This document shows positions 1 through 8,289 of a stretch of DNA of 64,000 nt, piece by piece. This stretch comes from Nodosilinea sp. PGN35. Lineage in GTDB: Bacteria > Cyanobacteriota > Cyanobacteriia > Phormidesmidales > Phormidesmidaceae. Numbering within the stretch: the first letter of the stretch is position 1; every line of letters starts with the position of its first letter. The position numbers and the translations under genes are program-made. The notes under the pieces are model-generated. The model did not search any database. It was not told the DNA's origin and saw nothing but the letters and a program-made list of their open reading frames with translations. Location of the stretch: contig NZ_JAQKQJ010000012.1 of NCBI RefSeq assembly GCF_029109325.1, positions 124,001-188,000 of the forward strand. The letters run 5' to 3'.

Positions 1-699
1 CACACCCCCTTGAGGGGTGCCTTGGGTTCTAGGAAACCAGTTACCTTGGTCCCAAACCCCCGCTTTGAGCCATCCCTCAATGGGACGTCTCATCCAAGCA
101 GGGGCGTTTAGCTTCTGAATTAGGGCAGAGTGGTTGATGCGCTCAAAGCATTGGGCGATGTCGGCATCGAGGACGTACTTGGGCTGTTTCGCAATCACTT
201 TGAAGAGCGCATCAATCGCGTCATGGACGCTGCGTCCTGGCCTGAAACCATAGCTGTTCGGCTCAAAATAAGCTTCCCATTCGGGTTCTAGCGCTAGTTT
301 GACCAGCGCTTGGCCAGCCCGGTCGCCCATCACGGGGATGCCCAAGGGGCGTTGCTCTGTGCCATTGCGTTTGTCAATCCAAATCCGTCGTACCGCTTGG
401 GCGGTAGCCGTCAGGCTGAGCCTGTTGGCTAACGCCCATCGCTGGGGGCCGGTGAGTTTGGCCACCCCATCAATGCCCGCCGTCCGCTTACCCTGGTTGT
501 CTTGACTCACTCGCCGGACCGCCAGGAGGCGACCGTACCAGGAGCGGCTCAACAGTCTCTGTAATCGATGGACGAGTCTTACGTCTTTCCGGCTCGCCGC
601 TTGGTAAATCCGCCTTTGAAGCTTGAACACGCGAATCTCGACCTGTCGCCAGTTCACCGTGTTCCATTCATACCTAGACCGCTCTAGGGTCTGGCTCAT
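1..699 (-). CDS. Group II intron reverse transcriptase/maturase, N-terminal part
   Basis: This is the intron-encoded protein that splices its own intron and carries out retrohoming. The frame is open from ATG at 699 to the window edge (233 codons, no stop). The protein starts MSQTLERSRYEWNTVNW. It has the N-terminal RT0 region (VRRVSQDNQGKRTAGIDGV), RT motif 1-2 (RPLGIPVMGDRAGQALV), GFRPGRSVHDAIDAL, the RT3 segment KYVLDADIAQCFERINH with the first catalytic Asp, and PRTQGTPQGGV where the window ends. The YADD active-site box, the maturase (X) domain and any HNH endonuclease lie beyond the edge. No frameshift is visible, so the protein is probably intact. Confidence 0.88.
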   Translation of the reverse strand, partial: MSQTLERSRYEWNTVNWRQVEIRVFKLQRRIYQAASRKDVRLVHRLQRLLSRSWYGRLLAVRRVSQDNQGKRTAGIDGVAKLTGPQRWALANRLSLTATAQAVRRIWIDKRNGTEQRPLGIPVMGDRAGQALVKLALEPEWEAYFEPNSYGFRPGRSVHDAIDALFKVIAKQPKYVLDADIAQCFERINHSALIQKLNAPAWMRRPIEGWLKAGVWDQGNWFPRTQGTPQGGV

Positions 700-1282
700 G
701 ACTTCTTCACTCGACTCAGTAGCTTTACCCTCTCACTTGCCGGATGTCCGTCAGCGTATCCTGGACATTACCCCAGGCCTTGGCTTCTGACATCATCCTT
801 CCCCTACCCGCCATCCGGGTTGGCCCCTACTCCGAGCTATCGACCGCTCTCGAAGAGATGGGTAGGGGTTACTTCGTTCCCAAGGATGGTTTGGCGAGGT
901 CGGTAGGACGGGACTCTGAGCCGGGTTTATCGGGGGTGATTCTGGATCACGTTAGCAGATGTCCAGCCCTTCTATCCGGTGCCTTTTGGCTCTAGCCTCT
1001 CAGCCGTTTTGGCTAGTATTGCGTGACGACCCTTCAATCCCTTTCTGTTCGTATCCTTAGACCTCTGTGCTGGCAGAATTACCACCTTACGGCTAGCAGC
1101 TACCTGCGTTTAAGCCCGCTTTTCGGATTGAGAACCAGTCGCTACCGAAGGGCTTATGCTGTCACTTCACCACCTGAAGGGAGGGAATTGCACCCTCACC
1201 GTCCTTGAGTTGCCAGGCCTACCGAGGCAAGCCTACCTCTCATCCCTGGATGCTAGATCCATTTCGAGAGAACGAATCGCAC
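1..1282 (-). mobile_element. Group II intron, 5' part (runs off the left edge)
   Basis: Read on the minus strand, the intron begins with GTGCG at 1282-1278, the canonical group II 5' end. About 580 nt of structured, non-coding RNA sequence (domains I to IV) follow before the reverse transcriptase ORF starts at 699. That spacing is normal for bacterial ORF-containing group II introns. The 3' part of the ORF, domains V/VI and the 3' exon lie outside the window. The bases before the GTGCG (ending GGGGTTAGC on the minus strand) would be the 5' exon and include IBS1. I see no interrupted gene in the 5' exon, so the insertion looks intergenic. Short ORFs at 744-995 and 1023-1208 on the plus strand are antisense to the intron RNA and not genes. 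Confidence 0.8.
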
Positions 1283-1400
1283 GCTAACCCCGCAAATCTA
1301 CCAGTCAGATTGCGAGGCTAAGGTCGATCGTACCCTAGCTCTCCCAGTTTGCACCTCAGCTGCGGATGCTAGGGTTTTCGCGTTCTGTCTTCCTCGCCCT

Positions 1401-1525
1401 TCCCCTCCTCGGAGGGGTGCCCGCAGGGCGGGGTGGGTCAGTCTCAGCAATCAGCCTATTGCTTACCGCGAGTAAGTCGGTAGTTTGCCTGGGTTGAACC
1501 CACCCCTACCCCTCCCAGGAGGGGA
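1401..1525. repeat. Inverted pair of palindromic (REP-like) repeats
   Basis: Two copies of one repeat lie in opposite orientation at 1401-1440 and 1496-1525, separated by about 55 bp. Each begins with an 18-bp palindrome (CCCCTCC/GGAGGGG core), followed by GGGGTGGGT. The first copy has an extra GCCCGCAGGGC hairpin. This is the layout of bacterial REP doublets. The 1283-1575 stretch holds no other feature that I can support. Confidence 0.6.
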
Positions 1526-1575
1526 TTTGCGGTCTAGGGCTTGCTCACTGCAAACACAAAAGGAAAACAGAACCG

Positions 1576-1854
1576 ATGTTTGAATATCTCGAACCCGATA
1601 GTCGCGGCGCGTCTAACCCGCCGCCGTCTTCGCACAGCAACCCCCAAACTCATCCTGAGAAAGTGCGTCACCTGCTCTACGGCAGCCTGGCCGCCATCGA
1701 TCGCACCATCAAAATCCTCCATGCCTACGGCTACGCCGACCCCAACGATTGGAGCGACCCCATCCCCGTGCCGCCGGGCGGAGGCGTAAGTGCAGCCTCC
1801 CCAGCTATGCCGTGGATGGTGATTTTGACTAAAACCCTACTTATAGAGGAGTAG
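1576..1854 (+). CDS. Conserved cyanobacterial small protein, function unknown
   Basis: A 92-residue protein with the core VRHLLYGSLAAIDRTIKILH followed by AYGYADPNDWSDPIPVP and ending VILTKTLLIEE. I recall this pattern (HLLYGS... LGYA...NDWS.PIP... LTK) from small uncharacterised proteins that are widespread and often multicopy in cyanobacteria, but I know no function for them. The alternative frame starting at 1541 is a shadow. The segment between the PVP motif and the VILTK tail (GGGVSAASPAMP) looks longer than I remember and may be lineage specific. The start is ATG, with no strong ribosome binding site. Confidence 0.55.
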   Translation: MFEYLEPDSRGASNPPPSSHSNPQTHPEKVRHLLYGSLAAIDRTIKILHAYGYADPNDWSDPIPVPPGGGVSAASPAMPWMVILTKTLLIEE

Positions 1855-1971
1855 CTCTACCGCTCAAAGAGGCCGGGGCCGCGCTAGCTTTTGTCCGAAC
1901 TGAGCTATGGGCCAGGGTGCCCGGCCTCTAAACCCCATGATTGGGCAAAGCGGCCCAGCAGTTTGGCGTTT

Positions 1972-2085
1972 GCGCAGCGTTGCCAAGCAAATCGCGCAGC
2001 GTTGACAAGCAATCTGCATTCTCTGATTGCCGATGTGGCACAGGTGATTGCCAATCAGCGCCCTTCAATCGCCAATGTGGCACAG
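1972..2085. repeat. Two short imperfect direct repeats upstream of the channel gene
   Basis: A 19-bp unit (GCGCAGCGTTG.CAAGCAA) occurs at 1972-1990 and 1994-2012 with one mismatch. A second unit (AT.GCC.ATGTGGCACAG) occurs at about 2025-2043 and 2067-2085. Together with 1855-1971 and 2086-2158 this fills the 300-bp gap between the two genes. I see no convincing gene here: the ORF at 1891-2298 overlaps the channel start and its translation looks random. Confidence 0.45.
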
Positions 2086-2158
2086 CAGGCCCAAAGTAAG
2101 GAGCCACTGCCCAAGTCTCCCGCCTACAATAGCGGCATTCTAATTCCCTGCTCTCTCT

Positions 2159-4222
2159 GTGCTCGACGCAGTTCCGCCGACGCTGAAGTCTTCGCCGCCC
2201 CCCGCCAGCGACGGGTTTTTGGTGTGTGGTTTGGGCAGTCTGGGCCAGAACTGCGTCGCCAATCTGAAGAGTTTTGGGGTGCCGGTGCATGCCATTAATG
2301 ACACCCTGCCCGACCAGTGGGAGGTGCCCCACCTGCGGTATTTGATTGACCACCTAGAAATCGGCGACTGCCGCTCGGCGGAGGTGCTCGAAAACGCGGG
2401 CGTTCGCCAGTGTCGGGCGGTGCTGCTGGTGACTCAAGATGAGCGGGTCAATTTGGAAGCAGCGCTGACGGCGCGGGTCTTGAACCCCAAGGTGCGGCTG
2501 GTGATGCGATCGGATAAGCAGAACCTCAACGAGCTGATGGGGCAGCAGTTGCAGAACTTTATTGCCTTTGAGCCCACCCAGCTGGCGGCCCCAGCCTTTG
2601 CCCTGGGGGCCTTTGGGGAAGAGTTAATCGGCTACTTTACCCTCGATGGCCATCGGTTTCAGGTGGTGAAGCAGGTGCTTGAGCCGAGCAATGTGTGGTG
2701 CGATCGCCGCCATCTCCACGAGCTAGACACCCCCCACCGCCGCATTCTGTGCCACACCCCCGTCGATGAAACCTCCTGGGTGATGGCCGACAGCCCCTCT
2801 AGCCTGTTCTACACCTGGATTCCTGAAACCGTTCTGCGGGCGGGCGACGAGGTGGTGACGATTGAAAGCGATGCCCAGCTGCGGACCCTCCACCGCGATG
2901 CCCCCCAGCCCGCGCGGCGACAGCCCCTCAGGCAGATCGCCCAGGCGATCGCCCGCCTGCGCCACTGGCCCACCCTAAAGCAGGATTTCATTCATCTGGT
3001 GCGATCGAGTTCGGGGCAGCAGCTGCGCCGGGTGGCGATCATCTGCGGCATCACGGTGCTGGCGCTGTGTCTGGTGGGCACGCTGCTGCTAGATTTCAAT
3101 TCCCCCGACGACATTCCCCTGTTTCAGGCGTTTTTGTACACCTTTATTACCCTGTTTGGCGGCTATGGCGATGTGTACGAGGCCCTGGAAGAGTTTAACC
3201 ATCCCCGGCTGCTGCAATCCTTTGGCGTGCTGCTGACCGTGGCCGGAGCCGCCTTTGTGGGAGTACTCTACGCCCTGCTGACCGAGAAGCTGCTCACCCT
3301 GCGGTTTGAGTTTATGGAACGCCGCCCGCCAGTGCCCGAAAAAGACCACGTAGTCGTGATCTGGCTGGGGCGGGTCGGGCGACAGGTGCTAGCGGCGCTG
3401 CAAGAACTCAACCAGCCCGTCGTCGGAATTTCCTCCCACGGCCTGGATGGCGACGTGCTGCCCAAGGTGCCGCTGCTGACCGGCAATGTCAGCGCCGCCC
3501 TAGATAAGGCCAACCTGGCCACCGCCAAAAGCGTGGTCGCCGTCAGCGAAGACGAAATTCAAAACCTGGAGATGGGGCTGTTGGCCCACCGGCTCAACCC
3601 CCACTGCCGCGCCATCATTCGCACCTACGACCAGCAGTTTACCGATCGCGTCGCCCAGATCTTTCCCTTTGCCCAGGTGCTCTGTGCCTCGGCCCTGTCT
3701 GCCGAAGCCTTTGCTGGGGCGGCCTTTGGGGAGCATGTGATCGGGCTGTTTCGCCTCTACGACCAGACGGTGCTGATCACCCAGTACCAGGTCGAACCCG
3801 GCGACACCCTAGTCGGCATGCTGCTGGCGGAGGTGGCCTACGGCTATGGCGTGGTGCCCCTGTGGCATCAGGCCCAGAGTCAGCCCGGCAAAATCATGCC
3901 CTCCGACGACCTGCGCTTGCAGCCGGGCGATCGCCTGGTGGTACTGGCCACCATCAGCGGCCTGCGCCGCATCGAGCAGCGTGAACTGGCCCCCCGCACC
4001 TGGTACCTGCACCTCGAAAAAGCCTTCACCACCGACGCCCTGTTTGACGGGGCCGCCGAGATTGCTCGGGTCGCGGGCTACCGCCTGGGGACCGCGCGCG
4101 AGTTCATGGCCCGGCTGCCCGGCGTTCTACCCCTGCCCCTCTACCGCCACCAGGCCCTGCGCCTCAGCCGCCTGCTGACCCGCGCCCAGGTGAAGACCGA
4201 GGTAGTGTCCCCGCCGCCCTAG
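2159..4222 (+). CDS. Two-TM ion channel with RCK (TrkA) domains on both sides
   Basis: A 687-residue membrane protein likely to conduct or gate cations under nucleotide control. An N-terminal Rossmann RCK/TrkA-N domain (VCGLGSLGQ, about residues 20-140) is followed by a TrkA-C-like segment to about 250. Next come a TM helix at about 290-312, a pore region TLFGGYGD at 331-338, a second TM helix at about 350-375, and a second TrkA-N domain (VVIWLGRVGRQVL) plus TrkA-C to the end. The filter-like GGYGD resembles the TVGYGD of K+ channels but is not identical. The start is GTG. A later start would cut into the first Rossmann strand. The family resembles bacterial relatives of CASTOR/POLLUX-type channels, but ion selectivity cannot be read from sequence. 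Confidence 0.8.
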   Translation: MLDAVPPTLKSSPPPASDGFLVCGLGSLGQNCVANLKSFGVPVHAINDTLPDQWEVPHLRYLIDHLEIGDCRSAEVLENAGVRQCRAVLLVTQDERVNLEAALTARVLNPKVRLVMRSDKQNLNELMGQQLQNFIAFEPTQLAAPAFALGAFGEELIGYFTLDGHRFQVVKQVLEPSNVWCDRRHLHELDTPHRRILCHTPVDETSWVMADSPSSLFYTWIPETVLRAGDEVVTIESDAQLRTLHRDAPQPARRQPLRQIAQAIARLRHWPTLKQDFIHLVRSSSGQQLRRVAIICGITVLALCLVGTLLLDFNSPDDIPLFQAFLYTFITLFGGYGDVYEALEEFNHPRLLQSFGVLLTVAGAAFVGVLYALLTEKLLTLRFEFMERRPPVPEKDHVVVIWLGRVGRQVLAALQELNQPVVGISSHGLDGDVLPKVPLLTGNVSAALDKANLATAKSVVAVSEDEIQNLEMGLLAHRLNPHCRAIIRTYDQQFTDRVAQIFPFAQVLCASALSAEAFAGAAFGEHVIGLFRLYDQTVLITQYQVEPGDTLVGMLLAEVAYGYGVVPLWHQAQSQPGKIMPSDDLRLQPGDRLVVLATISGLRRIEQRELAPRTWYLHLEKAFTTDALFDGAAEIARVAGYRLGTAREFMARLPGVLPLPLYRHQALRLSRLLTRAQVKTEVVSPPP

Positions 4223-4383
4223 GCGGCCATCAGGGAGGGGGCGGGGTAGGGCGATCGCCTGGGCCAAGGGAGCCTGACAGAGCAGAGCATTCTGAAGAAA
4301 TAGAGAGATTCAGCGGTTTTGGTGCCGAGGCCAGGGCCTTTGCGATAGAGTTTGCCCAGGGAATATTTTGACAGGACAGAGCC

Positions 4384-6021
4384 ATGGCGAAGCGGGGCAA
4401 TAGGATGCAGCACCGAGGACTCCGGCTGAGGCAGCTGCTTGGGCTAGGGGGCATTGTCAGCCTGGTGCCCCTGGCCCTGCCGGTGCTGGCCCTCACCGAG
4501 TCGGTGGGTTCCCAGGGCATCGACGCCCGACGGCTGCACGACGCCCCCTACAGCCTGACCGGCGACAAAATTGCCATCGGCCAGGTCGAGATTGGCCGCC
4601 CCAGCCAGTTTGGCCTCGACAAGGTGGCCTCCGAAACCCTGCCCGTGGTGGTGCGGCGGGTGCTGGTGCTCGACGGCTGGGCCAGGGCCGACGAGTACGT
4701 CGATGGCCATGCCGCCAACGTGGCCAGCGTGATGATCAGCCAGGACAAGCTGCGCACCGGGGTGGCCCCGGAGGCCCTGCTGTACTCGGGGGCGGTGGGG
4801 CGACTGAGCGATCGCAGCGCCCAGCCCGAAGAATGCCTCGCCGCCCAGTCGGTGGCCTTGCAGAACGGCGGCGATGTGCGGGCGATCAACTTCAGCTTTG
4901 GCGAACCCCTGGGCCGCGACCCCCGCCCCAACCCGGTGCTCGACGGCAACGCCCTGCTCACCCAGTGCATCGACTGGTCCTCGCGCACCCACGGAGCCCT
5001 GTACGTGATTGCGGGCAACCAGGGGAGCGGCGGCATTCCCATTCCCACCGACAACTTTAACGGGCTCAACATCGCCTACTCGCGCCAGGTCAACGGCGAG
5101 TTCAACAAAATTGACTTCTCCAACCTGGGCAGCGAACCCACCGTGCAGTCGCGCCGCGCCACCGCCCCCGAAACCAACGTTGGCCCCCGCCGCTCGATTA
5201 CCCTGGTGGCCCCCGGCAGCGACATCGAGCTGATCGACCCCGACGGGCAGGTGCGGCGCTCCAGCGGCACCAGCTTTGCCTCCCCCCACGTGGTGGGCAC
5301 CATCGCCCTCATGCAGCAGTTCGTCGATCGCCAGTTTCGCTCCGGGGCAGCCAACTGGCCCCTGACGGGTCGCCACCCCATGGTGATGAAGGCCGTGCTG
5401 CTCAACTCCGCCGACAAAATTAAAGACAACGGCGACGGTCTGCGCCTGGGCATGAGCCGCACCCTGGTAGACGACGCCAACCGCTCCTGGCTGGAATCTG
5501 ACGCCTACCGCGACCCCAAAATTCCCCTGCACAGCGACCTCGGTACTGGCCACCTCAATGCCTACCGCGCCTACCAGCAGCTCGCCCCCGGAGCCACCGG
5601 CCCCGACCAGGCCATTCCCGCCATCGGCTGGAACTTCGCCGAGTTAGAGGCCCAGCCCGCCACCGTCCACGACTACGAGTTTGCCGAGGCCCTGCAAGCG
5701 GGCAGTTTTTTGTCGGCCACCCTGGCCTGGGAACGGGTGGTAGATCTGGTGGATGCCAACCGCAACGGCCTCTACGATTTGGGCGAGGGCTTCAACGACC
5801 AGGGCCTCAACAACCTCGATGTGTACCTGATGCCCGCCGACGAAGACGACATCGCCAACAGCCTGTGGTCATCGGTGAGTGAGGTTGACAGCGTTGAACA
5901 CATTTTTTATCAAATTCCGGAAACGGGACGGTACAAACTGAGAGTTATCTATCAGCAGCGGGCCCACAGCGAACCCACCCAGCCCTACGCCCTGGCCTGG
6001 TGGTCGGTGCCTGCCCCCTAG
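4384..6021 (+). CDS. Secreted S8 family serine peptidase (subtilase) with Glu at the usual Asp site
   Basis: A 545-residue exported protease. An N-terminal signal peptide (basic start, hydrophobic core at about 19-37) precedes the peptidase S8 domain. His109 lies in DGHAANVASVM, the oxyanion Asn212 in VIAGNQG, and the nucleophile Ser297 in SGTSFASPHVVG. The strand that normally ends in the catalytic Asp reads IAIGQVEIGRP, so Glu69 stands at that position. The C-terminal 130 residues look like a beta-rich pre-peptidase-type domain and include a calcium-loop-like DANRNGLYDLGEG. A lipase gene follows 73 bp downstream and may be co-transcribed. Whether Glu69 supports catalysis or marks a family variant needs alignment. 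Confidence 0.85.
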   Translation: MAKRGNRMQHRGLRLRQLLGLGGIVSLVPLALPVLALTESVGSQGIDARRLHDAPYSLTGDKIAIGQVEIGRPSQFGLDKVASETLPVVVRRVLVLDGWARADEYVDGHAANVASVMISQDKLRTGVAPEALLYSGAVGRLSDRSAQPEECLAAQSVALQNGGDVRAINFSFGEPLGRDPRPNPVLDGNALLTQCIDWSSRTHGALYVIAGNQGSGGIPIPTDNFNGLNIAYSRQVNGEFNKIDFSNLGSEPTVQSRRATAPETNVGPRRSITLVAPGSDIELIDPDGQVRRSSGTSFASPHVVGTIALMQQFVDRQFRSGAANWPLTGRHPMVMKAVLLNSADKIKDNGDGLRLGMSRTLVDDANRSWLESDAYRDPKIPLHSDLGTGHLNAYRAYQQLAPGATGPDQAIPAIGWNFAELEAQPATVHDYEFAEALQAGSFLSATLAWERVVDLVDANRNGLYDLGEGFNDQGLNNLDVYLMPADEDDIANSLWSSVSEVDSVEHIFYQIPETGRYKLRVIYQQRAHSEPTQPYALAWWSVPAP

Positions 6022-6094
6022 GGGTTTACCGCCGTGGTTTAACCCCGTGGCACTTCCCTGGGGGAAAACCCACGCTCTTTTGGAGGAATGCCCA

Positions 6095-6817
6095 GTGGTA
6101 GACTACGCCCTTGCGCTCAAGTGCGCCCGCCTGTGTCAGGAGGTTTACCGCGACTTTAGCGGTCTGCGGTTTTCGGCCTACCCCGACGTTGAACCGGTGT
6201 TTGTGGAAAGTCAGGACAACGGCTTTACCGACACCCAGGTGTCGATTTTGAACGAGATGACCAGCGATCGCCTCTACATTGTCTTTCGCGGCTCCGACAA
6301 ATCCATCGACTGGATGAACAACGTCCAGTTTCGCCAGCAGATCTACCCCTACGCCGACGGCAACACCGAAGTCAAATTTCACCAGGGGTTTATGAGCGCC
6401 TACTTCGCCGTGCGCCAGCAGCTGCTGGCCGCCATGGACAAGTTTGTGGGTCAACAGGTCGTTGTCACAGGGCACAGCCTGGGCGGAGCCCTGGCCACCA
6501 TCGCCGCCCTCGACATTCAGTACAACCTGGGCAAAAAGCGTGACCTCAGCTTTGAGGTCTACACCTTTGGCGCGCCCCGCGTGGGCAACCGCGCCATGGT
6601 GGAGTCCTACAACGGTCGCATTCCCAACAGCTATCGCTTCGTCTACGGCTGGGATATCGTCACCCGCATTCCCCGCACCTGGCAGGGCTTCGACCATGTG
6701 GATACAGCCATTGCGCTGGGCTCCCGCTGGACCTGGCAGGTGCTCAGCCGCCGCTTTAACGACCACGCCATCGACGGCTACATTGCCGGGCTAGAGGCTG
6801 AAGTCAAAGCCAGTTGA
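6095..6817 (+). CDS. Class 3 (fungal-type) lipase family protein
   Basis: An alpha/beta hydrolase predicted to cleave acyl esters, about 240 residues. The nucleophile elbow GHSLGGALA contains Ser128. The acid is probably the Asp in GWDIVTRIP, and the His is in the late NDHAIDGYI motif, an order typical of lipase_3 proteins. I chose GTG at 6095 because a GGAGG ribosome binding site lies 8 bases upstream. An in-frame GTG at 6047 would add 16 residues but has no such site. No signal peptide is evident, so the enzyme is likely cytoplasmic and may act on membrane lipids. It follows the subtilase and precedes a small membrane protein on the same strand. Confidence 0.85.
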   Translation: MVDYALALKCARLCQEVYRDFSGLRFSAYPDVEPVFVESQDNGFTDTQVSILNEMTSDRLYIVFRGSDKSIDWMNNVQFRQQIYPYADGNTEVKFHQGFMSAYFAVRQQLLAAMDKFVGQQVVVTGHSLGGALATIAALDIQYNLGKKRDLSFEVYTFGAPRVGNRAMVESYNGRIPNSYRFVYGWDIVTRIPRTWQGFDHVDTAIALGSRWTWQVLSRRFNDHAIDGYIAGLEAEVKAS

Positions 6818-6852
6818 GCGCACCCCTGAGAAGCACTACAGGAGAATAGGCC

Positions 6853-7257
6853 ATGGAACCTGTGCTCAGGTCGCGCAGAACTCACCGGTTGATGGTCGCT
6901 CTGCACTGGGCCTTGGCGGCGCTACCGCTGTTCTTGCTGGCCGGGCTGGGGGGCATGACGGCGCGCGCCACGCAGCTGCTGGGCAGCTTTCCGCACCAGG
7001 ACGCCTATCAGTACCCCTTTGCCCAGAGCGATCGCCTCTATCAGGGCTGGATCTGGTTCGCCAACCAATTTTTTCTGCTGACCATCCTCAGCTGGATTCC
7101 CTGGCTTTGCCTGATCGTATTCAGTGTTTGGTGGCAGCGGCGCTGCTGGTCGGGCCGCACCGCGCTGGGCTGGGTATTTCCCGCCGCTGTCTACGGGCTC
7201 TGCCACCTGATTATTTGCTTCGAGCCCACCAATCGAATCGGGTGGTTTCTCGACTAG
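6853..7257 (+). CDS. Small membrane protein, unknown function
   Basis: 134 residues with hydrophobic segments at about 12-35, 72-93 and 106-122, so probably three TM helices. An AGGAG ribosome binding site lies just before ATG. The gene starts 35 bp after the lipase gene and may share its transcript. I do not recognise a named family. The soluble loop between the first and second TM is rich in aromatic residues (QDAYQYPFAQSDRLYQGW). It could be a lineage-specific protein. Confidence 0.6.
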   Translation: MEPVLRSRRTHRLMVALHWALAALPLFLLAGLGGMTARATQLLGSFPHQDAYQYPFAQSDRLYQGWIWFANQFFLLTILSWIPWLCLIVFSVWWQRRCWSGRTALGWVFPAAVYGLCHLIICFEPTNRIGWFLD

Positions 7258-7354
7258 CTCAGACCGTCTCGGCGTCGAGTCGTGCGCCAGCTAGGTGGGG
7301 CGATACCCGGGCAGCTTTGACTCGATGCTGCCTGGGTATCGCGCTAGCGACAGG

Positions 7355-7885
7355 CTACAGGCTGTCGGTAACGCCCGTTTCGGCCAGGGGAGGGGGAGTG
7401 GTGACGCTGCTAAAGCCCATCTGGGTAGCGGCCTCCCGCAGCAGCGAAATTTGCGACTGAAACTCTAGGCCCTTGATGTCGCTGAGAATGCTGCTGAGAT
7501 CGCCTGAGGCATTGTAGTCGCTGGGCATATCCACAATTTGTTTGCCCATGGCGTCGGCCCAGCCGTACCACACCAGCAGCTGATTGTTGGCGCTCAGAGC
7601 ACCATAGCGCTCAGAGATATCGCTTTGGTCGCCCCGCGCCACGCTGCGCATAGCCTCGAGCTGCTCGTCTTCAGACAGATCGTAGAGTTCTTTGATCAGC
7701 GGCTCAGCCAGTTCAGGGTCAGCGGCTTCGGGGGCGGCTGGAGTGATAGAGCCACCCATGGCCTCGTAGACGTAGTAGAGCAGGGCCAGCTTGTCATCCA
7801 CAGACAGCGCGTTGTAGCGCTGAAACAGGTCGTTGGTAGATTTTTCGGTGATTTGAGTCGTATCAGAAGCCATACAGCTATCCAT
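7355..7885 (-). CDS. Helical carotenoid protein (OCP N-terminal-domain paralogue)
   Basis: About 176 residues that match the all-helical, carotenoid-binding N-terminal half of orange carotenoid protein, with no C-terminal NTF2-like domain. Recognisable segments are RYNALSVDDKLALLYYVYEAMGG, LSEDEQLEAM, LLVWYGWADAMG and GLEFQSQISLLREAATQMGF, which align with OCP segments such as LNAEDQLALIWFAYLEMG and LESGQQITVLR. Stand-alone HCPs bind a carotenoid and are known as singlet-oxygen quenchers. Neither full-length OCP nor a CTDH homologue is in this window. Met5 (7873) is an equally plausible start. The gene stands alone, convergent to the small membrane protein gene. Confidence 0.85.
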   Translation of the reverse strand: MDSCMASDTTQITEKSTNDLFQRYNALSVDDKLALLYYVYEAMGGSITPAAPEAADPELAEPLIKELYDLSEDEQLEAMRSVARGDQSDISERYGALSANNQLLVWYGWADAMGKQIVDMPSDYNASGDLSSILSDIKGLEFQSQISLLREAATQMGFSSVTTPPPLAETGVTDSL

Positions 7886-8289
7886 TGTTACTACTGACGA
7901 TTTACCTTAAGACGACCGCTGGGATGGCGGCATCGCCTGGGGGAGATACCTGAAAGTAACCAATGGATAGAGAGCCAAAACAAACCCATGATTACGAAAC
8001 TTAAATCTGGCCAATCCCCAAATCTTCTAGGGTTTTGGGCTGCGTCGTTTTAATACACCGGTAACCCGATGGAGTTTTAGATGTATTTTTGCCCCAGCCG
8101 TGATATGCTGCCTAACGCGACCAAATAGAGGCCGTTTGGGCTGCGATCGCTATTTTCGGGTCAATATTCGTGAATTTGGCGCTGGCTGCCCCGCTGGCTC
8201 GGCTCTTCTTCCCACGCCACGAATTGTCCGGCCCGCCGGGGTGGCTTTAATTCCCCCCGAACCCATGTCTACGTTGATGGAGTCAAGTA
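7886..8289. other. 404-bp divergent intergenic region
   Basis: This lies between the HCP gene (minus) and the rhodanese gene (plus), so it must hold both promoters. I see no convincing ORF or hairpin. The ORF at 8100-8441 overlaps the rhodanese signal peptide in another frame and is not supported. Confidence 0.4.

Noticed and set aside
744..1208. Plus-strand ORFs of 83 and 61 codons
   Set aside because: They lie antisense to the group II intron RNA domains.
1891..2298. 135-codon ORF before the channel gene
   Set aside because: Built from direct repeats and overlaps the channel start; no protein-like pattern.
4444..5553. 369-codon antisense ORF in the subtilase gene
   Set aside because: His/Gly/Val-rich shadow of a GC-rich gene; the plus-strand frame has full subtilase motifs.
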